From Cytophagales bacterium (GTDB lineage: Bacteria; Bacteroidota; Bacteroidia; Cytophagales; Microscillaceae): a stretch of DNA of 62,474 nt. The stretch covers positions 1 through 62,474 of the forward strand of contig JAAFIN010000003.1 in the NCBI GenBank assembly GCA_013297825.1. The letters are read 5' to 3'. The translations under genes were made by a program, and so were the position numbers. Of the stretch, positions 1 to 8,546 are shown piece after piece. Positions within the stretch are counted from its first letter, which is position 1; the number at the start of each line of letters is the position of its first letter. The notes under the pieces were generated by a model. It made no database searches and was not told the DNA's origin. It saw only the letters and a list, made by a program, of their open reading frames with translations.

Positions 1-142
1 TTTTTCTAATAATTTTATTACTAGTTCCTGCAATACCAATATGTCTGCGCTTAATTCCATAAAACAAATTTATAAACTTTTTTTTATAAAAAAAAATAAG
101 TTCTTTTGGACGGGCTAAATAGTTACTAATATTTAAAACCAT
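1..142 (-). CDS. 5' end of an unidentified gene running off the left edge
   Basis: An open frame starts at the ATG at 142 on the minus strand and stays open to base 1 (47 codons). It begins MVLNISNYLARPKELIFF and later has the basic stretch KRRHIGIAGTSNK. Base composition here is less A+T-rich than the DNA to its right, and codon use resembles the other genes. I do not recognise the family from this fragment. A hexapeptide acyltransferase or other surface-glycan enzyme would fit the IKRRHIGIAG region, but that is a guess. The start lies inside a 19-base sequence that recurs in inverted orientation at 472-490. Confidence 0.5.
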   Translation of the reverse strand, partial: MVLNISNYLARPKELIFFYKKKFINLFYGIKRRHIGIAGTSNKIIRK

Positions 143-674
143 ACACTTTTTGTATTAAAAAATTAAAAAAAAATAGTTAAAAAAATAAAATAAGTTATTA
201 AATTTATTTTTTTGAAATATTTTTAAATTATTAAAAAATATTTATTTTTAATAATAAAAATATATATTTAGATATACTTTAAAAATTTAAAAAATAAAAA
301 GGTTTATTTTTTAAAATAAAATGCTTAAAATTTAATATTATTTCTTGATAAATTTTTATCGTTTAAAAAATATCATTAATAAAATTTATGAACAGTGTTT
401 ATTTTTTTACTTTTTAACTAATTTACAATTTATCATCATTAATATTTAAAATAATAACAATTTTATCTTAAAAAAGTGTATGGTTTTAAAAGAATAATAA
501 AATAATTTTAATTTAAGAAATGGTTTAATTTTTTGACATTAAAAAAAAATACCTTTACAACTGCGAAAATAACATAAAAATCAAATACTTTTATTATTTT
601 AAATGTCAAATACATTTTTCCTAACAAGATTACACCAATAAAATATAAAAACCAAAAAAAAAAAGTAAGAATAT
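143..674. other. A+T-rich intergenic stretch, no gene seen
   Basis: About 530 bases of almost pure A/T with no credible reading frame. The only structure seen is an exact 19-base match in opposite orientation: 132-150 (reverse complement) and 472-490, both reading AAAAGTGTATGGTTTTAAA. The left copy spans the start codon of the edge gene; the right copy reads ATG GTT TTA AAA GAA TAA, so it does not start a gene. Confidence 0.5.
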
Positions 675-1145
675 CTAATCCCAAGCATTTATAGGTATTT
701 TATGAAATTGTTTAATTTCTTCACCTTTAAATTTTTTAGTAATAAAAATATGACCACCATCTGCGACATTGATGATTTTATGATACATTTCGCCATCAAA
801 TACAACATAAATTGATACATATTGATATTGGTCAATTTTATTACTCAAAAAAGGTTTTTCTTTGATTTCTTTTAATTGAATTTGTGTTCGTTTTGTTGGA
901 TATTTTTTGCTGGAAACAAAATATGTAGAATCTGTGATTTTGGTCAAAAAAACTTCATCAATATTTCCCCTATTTTGATATGAATCCTTAGACAAATAAT
1001 TTTCGTAAATAAGTGTTTCATCTACATAAAGACTCGTTTTGGTGCTGTCAAGTATTACATTAAAATAAAATTTTAAAACACAAGGTTGAGCAAAAGAAAC
1101 TGTTTTGAAAAAAAATAAAAAATAAATACAAAAATAATATTTCAT
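675..1145 (-). CDS. Small secreted protein, paralogue of the next gene
   Basis: This 156-residue protein has a clear signal peptide (hydrophobic FCIYFLFFFKT, then SFAQ, cleavage around residue 19), so it is exported. The mature part starts with a Cys and carries the pattern D-x-TKT-x-x-Y-x-D followed by K-x-x-Y-x-N and DSTY-x-VS. The same pattern occurs in the neighbouring protein at 1171-1719, so the two are tandem paralogues 25 bases apart, probably one transcript with the 1719 gene first. I know no named family for them. The predicted mature protein is beta-rich and small. Function unknown; periplasmic or cell-surface location is inferred from the signal peptide alone. Confidence 0.75.
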   Translation of the reverse strand: MKYYFCIYFLFFFKTVSFAQPCVLKFYFNVILDSTKTSLYVDETLIYENYLSKDSYQNRGNIDEVFLTKITDSTYFVSSKKYPTKRTQIQLKEIKEKPFLSNKIDQYQYVSIYVVFDGEMYHKIINVADGGHIFITKKFKGEEIKQFHKIPINAWD

Positions 1146-1170
1146 TTTAATTGATATATTTTGATAAAAG

Positions 1171-1719
1171 TTATTTTATAGAATTATAATTTTGCTCAAA
1201 TGAAATATTTTTTCGTTTTTGAAATGACCTTGTAATCTGAATATAATTGCCTTTTGTGGTATCAATTAACGATTTATATATTTTACCACTTATTTCTACT
1301 TCCAACAAAATATGCTTATTATGTTCAGATGCATCTTTTTTCAACTTTATGAAATACGTTTTTGTGGCAGGCGGAGCAAGTTTTTCAAGGTTATCAAAAT
1401 TGTTTGGAATATCCAGATGTTTTTCTTTTTTTCCTGTAAAATCATCTACATCAGTTTTATAAAAATGAATTTTATCCCAAATATAAGAAACGATATACGT
1501 TGAATCTGATTCTTTTATCAAAAGCATATTTATTTTTGGGTCATTTTTATATTGTTTTTTATTGATTTTATCTTCAAAAATTTTATTTCCATCAATATAA
1601 AATGTAGTTTTAGTTTTATCAAAATTTCCTGCAAATTTGATATTCAAAAAACAAGATTGTGCATTTAAAAAATTAACGTTAAAACATAAAACAATGATAA
1701 AAAACATCAATATCTGCAT
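1171..1719 (-). CDS. Secreted protein, paralogue of the downstream gene
   Basis: This 182-residue protein has an N-terminal signal peptide (LMFFIIVLCFNVNFLNAQ, cleavage near residue 20). The mature N-terminus SCFLNIKF, the DKTKTTFYIDG segment and ESDSTYIVSY align with the same positions of the 156-residue product of 675-1145. The copy here is longer by an insert around residues 85-125 that contains KLAPPAT. It is the upstream member of a two-gene unit. Divergent tandem duplicates of small secreted proteins are common in Bacteroidota accessory DNA, but I cannot assign a role. Confidence 0.75.
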   Translation of the reverse strand: MQILMFFIIVLCFNVNFLNAQSCFLNIKFAGNFDKTKTTFYIDGNKIFEDKINKKQYKNDPKINMLLIKESDSTYIVSYIWDKIHFYKTDVDDFTGKKEKHLDIPNNFDNLEKLAPPATKTYFIKLKKDASEHNKHILLEVEISGKIYKSLIDTTKGNYIQITRSFQKRKNISFEQNYNSIK

Positions 1720-2089
1720 AAAAATTTATTTTTTGTTCCTTGTTGAGGTTAAGATTTTTAGCTGTTCAAGGATTTATATGGATTAAAACCCCACTTAAAT
1801 CCTCTGCAACTTTGTTTGGTATCCTCACCAAACAAGTCCCAGAACCTTTAATTTTTAGCTAATTTATGTATTGTTTTTCAAAAAATACAAATATTTTTTG
1901 TTTAAAATAATAAAGTTCGTATAATTTTTAGTAAAAAAAAATTTTAAAAAAATACAATTTACAAAAAAAAGCAAATTTATTTTAATTTTATTTTGAATAA
2001 ACTGCATTGTTGTTGTGAATATTTGTTTTTATTTAGTTAATTTTTTTATTTTTACAAGCAAAATAATAATTCACAAAATTATAAAAATC
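1720..2089. other. Intergenic region with a palindromic hairpin
   Basis: No gene seen. At 1812-1820 and 1827-1835 there is a perfect 9-bp inverted repeat (TTGTTTGGT, loop ATCCTC, ACCAAACAA). It has no U-tract, so it is not a classic terminator. The preceding sequence AACCCCACTTAAATCCTC resembles one end of the larger G+C-rich palindromic element at 3895-4000, so this may be a decayed half copy. The rest is A/T-rich and should hold promoters for the diverging genes at 1719 and 2090. Confidence 0.45.
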
Positions 2090-3130
2090 ATGGAACACAT
2101 AGAAATCAATAAAGAATACCAACAATTTATCACAGAAATAAAAACACGTATTCGCCAAGCACAATATGATGCTTTGAAAGCCATTAACAAAGAACAATTA
2201 CAACTTTATTGGGATTTGGGAAAAATGATTGTGGAAAAACAACAACAAACCAAATGGGGAAAATCTGTTGTGGAACAAATTGCCAAAGACCTTCAAAATG
2301 AATTTGTGGGTGAAAGAGGTTTTTCAGCACGAAATCTGTGGCGTATGAGGCAATTTTATGAACTTTATAATCAAAGTGCATTTCTGCCACCATTGGTGGC
2401 AGAAATTGGGTGGTCACACAATGTAGTCATTATGGAAAAATGTAAAAATGATTTACAACGTGAATTTTATATTGGTATGACAAAAAAATTTGGTTGGACA
2501 AAGGACGTTTTAATTCATCAAATTGAAAATAAAACGTATGAAAAATATTTGCTTAATCAAACAAATTTTGACAATACTTTATCTGAAAAACATAAAAACC
2601 AAGCTGTTTTAGCAGTAAAAGACGAATATCAATTTGGTTTTTTGGAACTTGCAGACCAACATTCTGAACACGAGCTTGAAGTTGCAATTATCAAAAACAT
2701 TAAAGAATTTTTGCTTGAAATGGGTAGTTATTTTAGTTTTATAGGCAATCAATTTCGTTTGGAAGTAGGCGGTCAAGATTATTTTGTGGATTTACTTTTA
2801 TTTCACAGAAAACTTGCTTGTTTGGTTGCTTTAGAATTAAAAATAGGGGATTTTATGCCTGAAATGGTTGGGAAAATGCAATTTTATTTAAGTGTTTTAA
2901 ATGATACTTTGCGAGAACCACACGAAAATCCAGCCATTGGTATCATTGTTTGTAAATCCAAAAATAGAACTATTGTGGAATATGCGTTAAAAGATAGTAC
3001 AAAACCAATTGGTGTTGCAACTTACAATATCAGTACCGAAATTCCAGAAGCCTGGCAAAAGCTTTTGCCTACCGTTGAACAATTTGAAAAACATTTTCAT
3101 TTGATAGCAGGATTGATAAATGAAAAATAA
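2090..3130 (+). CDS. PDDEXK nuclease domain protein, YhcG/DUF1016 family
   Basis: The product (346 residues from the ATG at 2090) is a two-domain YhcG-type protein. The N-terminal DUF1016 helical part contains KEQLQLYWDLGKMI, GFSARNLWRMRQFYE and the IGWSHNVVIMEK signature. The C-terminal part is a PDDEXK nuclease fold, with the active-site-like pattern around residues 225-265: DYFVDLLLFHRKL followed by ALELKIGDF (Asp, then Glu-x-Lys). Family members are associated with restriction-like or mobile DNA and defence islands; the biochemical role is not well established. An upstream in-frame ATG at 2015 would add 25 hydrophobic residues that do not belong to the family, so I chose 2090. It opens an accessory block that also contains the replication protein at 4850. 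Confidence 0.85.
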   Translation: MEHIEINKEYQQFITEIKTRIRQAQYDALKAINKEQLQLYWDLGKMIVEKQQQTKWGKSVVEQIAKDLQNEFVGERGFSARNLWRMRQFYELYNQSAFLPPLVAEIGWSHNVVIMEKCKNDLQREFYIGMTKKFGWTKDVLIHQIENKTYEKYLLNQTNFDNTLSEKHKNQAVLAVKDEYQFGFLELADQHSEHELEVAIIKNIKEFLLEMGSYFSFIGNQFRLEVGGQDYFVDLLLFHRKLACLVALELKIGDFMPEMVGKMQFYLSVLNDTLREPHENPAIGIIVCKSKNRTIVEYALKDSTKPIGVATYNISTEIPEAWQKLLPTVEQFEKHFHLIAGLINEK

Positions 3131-3244
3131 TATTATTTTTAGCTTTTTTATTTTTTATCAATAAAAAATATTTTAACTTTGTTTTAAATATCCTTAAATC
3201 AACATTCCAAATCTTTGTTTTTTTTTTAAAATTCCCAAAAAGCT

Positions 3245-3589
3245 ATGAAAATAAAAAAAGAACCCACAAAATCAAAAAATGTTATTGAAATAAAAAACAT
3301 CACCTCAGAAACTGAAAATTCGGATTACCAAACCAACAACCCGAAACTCCACGAAATAAAAAACACAAAAGCCATCAACTGGAAAAAATTTGCTGAAAAT
3401 GCCAAATTAAATTACACCGTCCTTGCTGATGTTCTTAGCAACCGCAGACACTGCACACCTCGCTATGCAGAACGCCTCATAAAACCTCTTGCAGAATACA
3501 ACATCATTGTAACCGCAGAAGAACTCACAGGCACAAAACAAAAGAAAAAAGAACGCAAAAAAAGAAAGGCAAAAACCGAAGAAAAATAA
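3245..3589 (+). CDS. Small basic protein, possibly HTH DNA-binding
   Basis: A 114-residue protein with a charged, probably disordered N-terminus, a short folded part (residues about 45-95, INWKKFAENAKL through LADVLSNRRHCTPRYAERL), and a Lys/Arg/Glu-rich tail. The middle resembles a small helix-turn-helix in which the protein or plasmid-copy regulators contact DNA, but I do not recognise a defined family. It follows the YhcG gene by 115 bases on the same strand, and the next plus-strand gene is the Toprim/helicase. The likely role is DNA binding in the same mobile or plasmid-derived block; this is inference. Confidence 0.55.
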   Translation: MKIKKEPTKSKNVIEIKNITSETENSDYQTNNPKLHEIKNTKAINWKKFAENAKLNYTVLADVLSNRRHCTPRYAERLIKPLAEYNIIVTAEELTGTKQKKKERKKRKAKTEEK

Positions 3590-3894
3590 GAAAAACATTT
3601 TTTTTTACCAAAAATAAAAATAACCAAAAAATTTATAAAGCTAAATTTTTTGATTATTTTTTTATATAATCATAAATTTTAATTAAAATTTAGTATAAAA
3701 AATACACGTGTAATATTTAAAATAATTTTATTTTTTTGTACTATTTTTATAAAAACTTGCACAAAATTCAAAATTTCTGCGAAATAGATTTTTTTTTTTG
3801 AAAAAAAATATTTTATATTGCGTACTTTTTTGAAAATGAAAACCATTTTTCAAAAAAATTAACAAATAATGTTTTTAGTTATTTTTTAAGAGCA

Positions 3895-4000
3895 AAACCC
3901 CACCTAAATCCTCCCCAGAGGGGAGGACTTTCCGCAATGCGTTGATTATCAATGTGTTACATTCCCCTCCCCTCTGGGGAGGGGCAAGGGGTGGGGTTTC
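3895..4000. repeat. G+C-rich palindromic intergenic element
   Basis: The outer ends are complementary: AAACCCCACCTAAATCCTCC at the left and GGGGCAAGGGGTGGGGTTT at the right. The left half also has its own hairpin CTCCCCAGAGGGGAG, and the right half has CCCTCCCCTCTGGGGAGGGG. The middle, about 30 bases, is A/T-rich. This is the same architecture as the elements at 17911-18010, 43025-43120 and 46413-46504 (terminal inverted repeats, each with an internal C5/G5 hairpin) but with a different sequence variant. Elements of this design are common between genes in Bacteroidota and may be non-autonomous mobile repeats or terminators. Confidence 0.7.
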
Positions 4001-4128
4001 TCTAAATGTGTTTTCACTTAAAAGTATGCTAATGGGAAAATGTTGTTGTTATTATTTTATACCTTGATTCTTATACAAAACACAAAAAAAAACTATTTTT
4101 TTTGATGTTTTAAAAATATATATAGTAT

Positions 4129-4161
4129 AAACCTATAAGGTTTTAAAAACCTTATAGGTTT
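4129..4161. repeat. 33-base perfect palindrome, copy 1
   Basis: Two 16-base arms (AAACCTATAAGGTTTT and its complement) surround a single A. An identical 33-base copy lies at 13742-13774 in the contractile-injection cluster. Palindromes of the same build but different sequence are at 49030-49062 and 52949-52981. Confidence 0.75.
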
Positions 4162-4404
4162 GTAGAGCCTTGTAAGTTTGTAAAATTCATACAAAAAGAA
4201 AAAAGGAACAAAAAAGAAAAATTGATTTACGAGATAAACTTTTTTTTGTTCCTTTTATTGAATGAATATGAAAAACACAATGGAATGTGTAAAAAATTTT
4301 AATGAACGATTATTTTAAGAGCTGTCTAAGAACTAAAAAAATCATCAAATTTTTTTGAATGATGTTTGTTTTTAACAAAGCCACAATGAAAGAGAATTTT
4401 AATT

Positions 4405-4436
4405 TAATAAAAAAGTGATAGTTCCCATCTATCACT
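4405..4436 (-). terminator. Intrinsic terminator of the putative RNA
   Basis: On the minus strand the stem AGTGATAG / CTATCACT encloses the 7-base loop ATGGGAA and is followed directly by a run of six T, then ATT. A stem of 8 perfect pairs with two G:C is modest but has the right order of elements only on this strand. Confidence 0.55.
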
Positions 4437-4540
4437 TCACTCTCGAACGTTATGTCTTAATTTAAGTATAAACCTTAGTTTTTATGTGCATCTCACCGCT
4501 TTTATTGTACTAAATACCAAAAAACTACCATTTAAATAGT

Positions 4541-4640
4541 TTGTTTGGAGAAAACCTTATTAAAATAGAATTTTATTTGGAAAATCTTACTAAAAAAGTA
4601 AAATTTTATTTGGTAAAATCTTAATTATTAAAATAAAATT
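4541..4640 (-). repeat. Imperfect ~32-nt tandem units inside the putative RNA
   Basis: Successive segments on the plus strand share TTTATTTGG, then AAAATCTTA and an A/T hairpin: units begin near 4541, 4572 and 4604, with a remnant near 4636. In RNA sense each unit gives an A/U stem flanked by a CCAAA stretch. The repeat is degenerate; length varies by a few bases. Confidence 0.5.
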
Positions 4641-4719
4641 TGGCTAAAAGTGTTACAATGTAGTAACAGCTTTAAAAGGTTGCTTCACAGCTCCCTCCTA
4701 CTTAATTATTATTATAACA

Positions 4720-4750
4720 CAAAAGTATTTTAAAAGTTTTGCTTTTCAAA
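4720..4750 (-). promoter_or_regulatory. Consensus Bacteroidota promoter for the putative RNA
   Basis: On the minus strand TTTG (4750-4747) is separated by exactly 19 bases from TACTTTTG (4727-4720), matching the known -33 TTTG / -7 TAnnTTTG consensus. It points away from the gene at 4850 into the gene-free stretch. Confidence 0.6.
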
Positions 4751-4849
4751 AATACAAATAAAAAAAAACTGAAAACAGCATATTTTTAAAAAATATTTGA
4801 AAAACACTTTTTTAAAAAATTGATTTTTTGGCAAAAAAAAATTTAACAA

Positions 4850-7800
4850 ATGGAACACGCATATAAAACTATAGATTTTCAAGAGATTTTGAATCAAGAC
4901 GGTGGTGCAAAAGTCTTTGAGTATTTTGGTGTAAATCCTTTTACCCAAAAGAAACAAAATAATCCACTTAGGAATAATTCAAAAAATTTCTCCATCAAAC
5001 TCCAAAATGGCAGATACATTTTTGCGGATTGGGTTACTGATGACAAAGGTGATGCCTTGCGTTTTGTGCAGTTGCTTTGTGGCGTGAGCTATTTGGAGGC
5101 TTACAAAATGATAAGCGACATTTATGGCGAACAAAACCCAAATTTTTTGCCTAAAAAATCGTCTTTTGAAATTGCCAAAAAGGAAATTCCAACGCTTTAT
5201 CCTTCACCAAAACAATTAGAAGTATTAGATAATCACACCAGTAATTTTCATAAATTTTGTTTGGCGATTGGCATTGATAAAAAACATCTCCAAAAATGGC
5301 AAGTTGGCACTGATAAACAAGGCAAAACAGTGTTTGGTTTTCAGAATGTAGAAGGCAATTTTTTAAACCTAAAATTTGTTCAATACAATACAGAAGGCAA
5401 GCGTAGTTCTGATATTTATTCTTTGCCAAGCCAAAAAAACGCACAAGGCGAAACCATAGCCAAATATTCTTTGTGTTTGTTTGGGGAACAACTTTTGGAT
5501 ATTACACGCCAAAAATCAGTTTGTTTGGTGGAAAGTGAAAAAACTGCAGTCATTGCTTCGTGGTTTTATCCTGAATATGATTGGCTTGCAACAGGTTCCG
5601 CAAATGGTCTTACGCAGGAGAAAATTCATATTTTGTTCAATCGCCAAATTATTTATCTAAATGATGCTGATAAGGCTGGGCGTGAAAATTCATCACTCAA
5701 AAATCTAACTGCTTATAATCTTCATTTTAGGGTTGTGGATTTATTTCCCAATCAAAATAACGGAAATGATATTGCAGATTATATTCTTGCCAATGTTGAG
5801 GCGTACAAAGCAGGTAAAAAACTTGAAATTCACACAGGGCAATTTGAAGTAAAAAACTTTTTGGCGGAACTAATGGACAAAGAATGGTTTTTAGAAATGA
5901 TTGACAATCCTTTACTCAAATTAAACCTTCAAGCTGGCACAGGAACAGGAAAAACAACCTTAGCCAAAATGATTGCAAAGCGTTGGAATGCTTTTACAAA
6001 GAAGAAAACTATTATCGCTGTTCCGCTCAATGCGATTGCACAAAGCAAATACGAGGAAAGCAAACACGACACTTACACGTGGGGTGATGACATCAATTAC
6101 ATTCCTTATTTTGTTTCTGCCTTATTGAAAGGAAAACATTTAGCAGAAAGTCTGATGGACATAGAATATGCTCCTGTGATGTTCTGCAATTATGACGCAT
6201 TGCCCAAACTTTGTGAGATTATTGGCAAAGGAAACTATAATTTAATCATTGATGAACAACACGCCTTAAACAAAGATTTTGGGTTTCGTGGACAAAAAGT
6301 TCAAGAGGTTTATCGCCTTGCGAATGAATGTCCAAAAACCATTTTGTTATCTGCTGACACCATAAAATACGGTTTTGAGCAATACCAATATATGGCAATT
6401 CAACGCCCAAATGCGATTAGAAAAGTAAAAACATTGAAGGCAAAAAACACTTCACAACTTTTGCCTGTATTATTAAAAATCCTTTATCAAACCAATGAAA
6501 AAGCCCTTGTATTGCTTAATTCAAAGAAACAAATGCAATACGCAAAAGAGCTTTTGGAAAAACAAAACAAAAAAGTAGTCATCATTCAATCTGATACCAA
6601 CCTTGCACAACAAGCTGAATATCAATATATGATGACCCACAAAAAACTCCCTCAAAATGTTGATGTGGTACTTTGTACTTCGGTTATTGCGACAGGAATT
6701 GATATTTATGCAGAGGAAAATGTGCATTTGATTTATTGTGAAAATAAAATCGGTTTTGATAAAGTGCTTTGTAATCAATTTTTTGCACGCATACGCAATC
6801 AGGAGAAAGCAAGTTTTACAACCCTTTCCATTGAACGCCCTTATCCACGCACAGAAATCAATCCAGAGAAATTATTTAACACCAAATTCCAAACGCTCTT
6901 AAACACCGCAAAACAGCTTTCTGCAACGCTTAATCCGCAAGAGGCAGGCATAGAAAGCAATGTTTTGGTAACGCCATTTTCAGAAACTTTACAAGTGTTC
7001 TTTTGGGATTTTGAAACCTTAGAAAACCCTATCCTAAAAGTAAATGCCCTTGCGGTGGCTTATTGGGTACAAACGCAACTTATTGCCAACGGAGAAGCAC
7101 AAGATTTGGCAAAAGAAGATGGTTTTGAGTTATTGGAAATGCAAGATGAGGCGTTATTAGAACATCTCAAATTAACCAAAGAACAGGCAAGAATTATTAG
7201 GCAACAAAACGAAAATCAAATCTATAATCTTTACAAAACAGAACGCACAGAACTTGCTCAATCATTGGCTTGTCTTACACTCAATACTGAATTAAAAACG
7301 TGGTTGAAAGCACAATTTTTTACCACAGAAAAAATATTGCCCCAACATTATTTAAAAAATGACCAACAAATCCAAATCACAGAACTTGTATTCACAAGAG
7401 CAATGCAACTGCACGAATTAGGTTTATTAGAAATGGATTGGGAGAAATTAATTTTTCAAGAGGACAAAAAAAACAAAACCGAAAATCCTTTATTCATTCT
7501 CACAACCAACGCTAATTTTTCCCAAAAAACGCATACACTCAAACTCAACTTTGCAATGGAATTGCCCACAGGCGAAGTGAAAAGTTTGGACGAAAAACAA
7601 TTAGATATTTTTAAGCAATTAAAAATGTATTTGAAAGGGATTTTTGAGGTGGTAAAAGAATTTACAAGCCAACAACTACAAAGGTTTGTGAGTGTTTTTT
7701 ATGCCCTTACAATGACCGCTTACAAAGCTACCCAACTTGTAAAAACATTATTTGAACTCAAAGAAACTGTAAAGAAAAATGAGCAAGGCGTAAAAACTCG

Positions 7801-8092
7801 TTACTATTCTTGGATAGCAGATAAAGATTTTGAAGGCACTTGTAAAACCTTAGATGTATCACCTGAATCCATAAAACGACAACATCAACAAACATTAAAA
7901 GCACAAGAAAATGAAGCCCAAAAACGACTACAATTCAGACACGAAGAAATGTTAAAAACCCTTTCATATCTGAATTGTAGCTTGCAAGAATGGGAGCATT
8001 TTAAGGGTTGGATTAGGGAAAAATACTATGATTTTATCCCAAAAAACATAGAAATTTTGGACAAATATTGGCAAGAATACAACGCCAACTAA
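4850..8092 (+). CDS. Plasmid/mobile-type Toprim primase fused to SF2-like helicase
   Basis: A 1080-residue replication-type protein. Residues about 1-90 resemble the small primase-associated module (KNFSIKLQNGRYIFADW). A Toprim-like domain spans about 220-310, with the acidic marks VESEKTA, LATGSANGL and YLNDADKAG. A helicase part begins near 355, with Walker A QAGTGTGKTT (about 362-371), Walker B-like LIIDEQHAL (about 465), ILLSADT (about 500) and the SF2 motif VIATGIDIYAEENVHLIYC (about 605-630). The C-terminal 400 residues are helical and unassigned. Such Toprim/helicase fusions, related to origin-binding helicases, are found on plasmids, phages and integrative elements and prime or initiate their replication. 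No integrase or relaxase is visible in this window, so whether this is a degraded element or part of something active is open. Confidence 0.75.
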   Translation: MEHAYKTIDFQEILNQDGGAKVFEYFGVNPFTQKKQNNPLRNNSKNFSIKLQNGRYIFADWVTDDKGDALRFVQLLCGVSYLEAYKMISDIYGEQNPNFLPKKSSFEIAKKEIPTLYPSPKQLEVLDNHTSNFHKFCLAIGIDKKHLQKWQVGTDKQGKTVFGFQNVEGNFLNLKFVQYNTEGKRSSDIYSLPSQKNAQGETIAKYSLCLFGEQLLDITRQKSVCLVESEKTAVIASWFYPEYDWLATGSANGLTQEKIHILFNRQIIYLNDADKAGRENSSLKNLTAYNLHFRVVDLFPNQNNGNDIADYILANVEAYKAGKKLEIHTGQFEVKNFLAELMDKEWFLEMIDNPLLKLNLQAGTGTGKTTLAKMIAKRWNAFTKKKTIIAVPLNAIAQSKYEESKHDTYTWGDDINYIPYFVSALLKGKHLAESLMDIEYAPVMFCNYDALPKLCEIIGKGNYNLIIDEQHALNKDFGFRGQKVQEVYRLANECPKTILLSADTIKYGFEQYQYMAIQRPNAIRKVKTLKAKNTSQLLPVLLKILYQTNEKALVLLNSKKQMQYAKELLEKQNKKVVIIQSDTNLAQQAEYQYMMTHKKLPQNVDVVLCTSVIATGIDIYAEENVHLIYCENKIGFDKVLCNQFFARIRNQEKASFTTLSIERPYPRTEINPEKLFNTKFQTLLNTAKQLSATLNPQEAGIESNVLVTPFSETLQVFFWDFETLENPILKVNALAVAYWVQTQLIANGEAQDLAKEDGFELLEMQDEALLEHLKLTKEQARIIRQQNENQIYNLYKTERTELAQSLACLTLNTELKTWLKAQFFTTEKILPQHYLKNDQQIQITELVFTRAMQLHELGLLEMDWEKLIFQEDKKNKTENPLFILTTNANFSQKTHTLKLNFAMELPTGEVKSLDEKQLDIFKQLKMYLKGIFEVVKEFTSQQLQRFVSVFYALTMTAYKATQLVKTLFELKETVKKNEQGVKTRYYSWIADKDFEGTCKTLDVSPESIKRQHQQTLKAQENEAQKRLQFRHEEMLKTLSYLNCSLQEWEHFKGWIREKYYDFIPKNIEILDKYWQEYNAN

Positions 8093-8468
8093 TCAATAAT
8101 CTTCAAGCAATAAAAATAAGGTGCAGAAATGGTCATCACGTCCAATTCTGTTGTAACCTCATTTTTTTTGCTCAAAAATTAAAAATTATGCCCTAAAAAA
8201 CGCATTTACTTATAGTCATTGTGGCTATAAGTTTTATTATTGTTATTATATATAATATAATTTATAATAACTTTTTAATATAAATACTGTTTTCTAAGCG
8301 TATTTTTTGCTAAAACTGCGTAAATAATACATAGAATTTGAGGTTTATTTTGCGTAATATTTTACGTTTTAAAAAATTACTTAAAAATTAGAAAAAGAAT
8401 ATTTATACGCACATTTTTAAGCAGGATTTTGAGGATTATAGGATTGACAGGATTAAACAGCTAAATTA

Positions 8469-8493
8469 AACAGCCAGATTCTTTCAGAATGAC
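8469..8493. repeat. Dispersed 25-base repeat, copy 1
   Basis: ACAGCCAGATTCTTTCAGAA then TGACA. The same words occur at 21136-21160 and 57351-57375, always between genes. Confidence 0.7.
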
Positions 8494-8506
8494 AAAATTA
8501 TGACAA

Positions 8507-8546
8507 AAAAGTGCTAAGAATATACTTTGACTTCTTAGCACTTTTT
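8507..8546. terminator. Strong bidirectional terminator
   Basis: The arms AAAAGTGCTAAGAA and TTCTTAGCACTTTT pair perfectly over 14 bp around an 11-base loop, with A and T runs on either side. It can end transcription from the replication gene (plus) and from DinB (minus). Confidence 0.75.

Larger units (their letters stand above)
4405..4714 (-). ncRNA. Putative ~310-nt noncoding RNA with its own promoter and terminator
   Basis: A minus-strand transcript is predicted from two independent signals. A consensus Bacteroidota promoter (TTTG, 19 bases, TACTTTTG) lies at 4720-4750, and a perfect 8-bp hairpin followed by a T-run is at 4405-4436. No reading frame longer than about 10 codons lies between. 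The predicted RNA contains a short stem GTTAC-x6-GTAAC near 4650-4667 and three to four imperfect ~32-nt units (4541-4640), each able to form an A/U hairpin next to a CCAAA loop. It is not recognisable to me as tmRNA, RNase P, SRP or 6S RNA. Its position directly upstream of the replication protein (divergent) suggests a possible role in replication control or in the same mobile unit. That role is inference. Confidence 0.5.
3590..4849. other. 1.26-kb gene-free stretch with palindromes and a putative RNA gene
   Basis: No protein gene is credible here. From left to right it contains a G+C-rich palindromic element (3895-4000), a perfect 33-base palindrome (4129-4161), an imperfect inverted repeat pairing AAAAAGGAACAAAAAAG near 4202 with CTTTTTTTTGTTCCTTTT near 4240-4257, and a minus-strand transcription unit with a promoter at 4720-4750 and terminator at 4405-4436. 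Each is listed separately. Confidence 0.6.

Noticed and set aside
2015-2089. N-terminal 25-residue hydrophobic extension of the YhcG protein
   Set aside because: The extension is not part of the DUF1016 family and the ATG at 2090 fits the family start.
4430-4475. tRNA or tmRNA 3' end suggested by GTTCGA on the minus strand
   Set aside because: The flanking bases do not make a T-arm stem and no acceptor stem or CCA is present. No tRNA gene was found by eye in the window.
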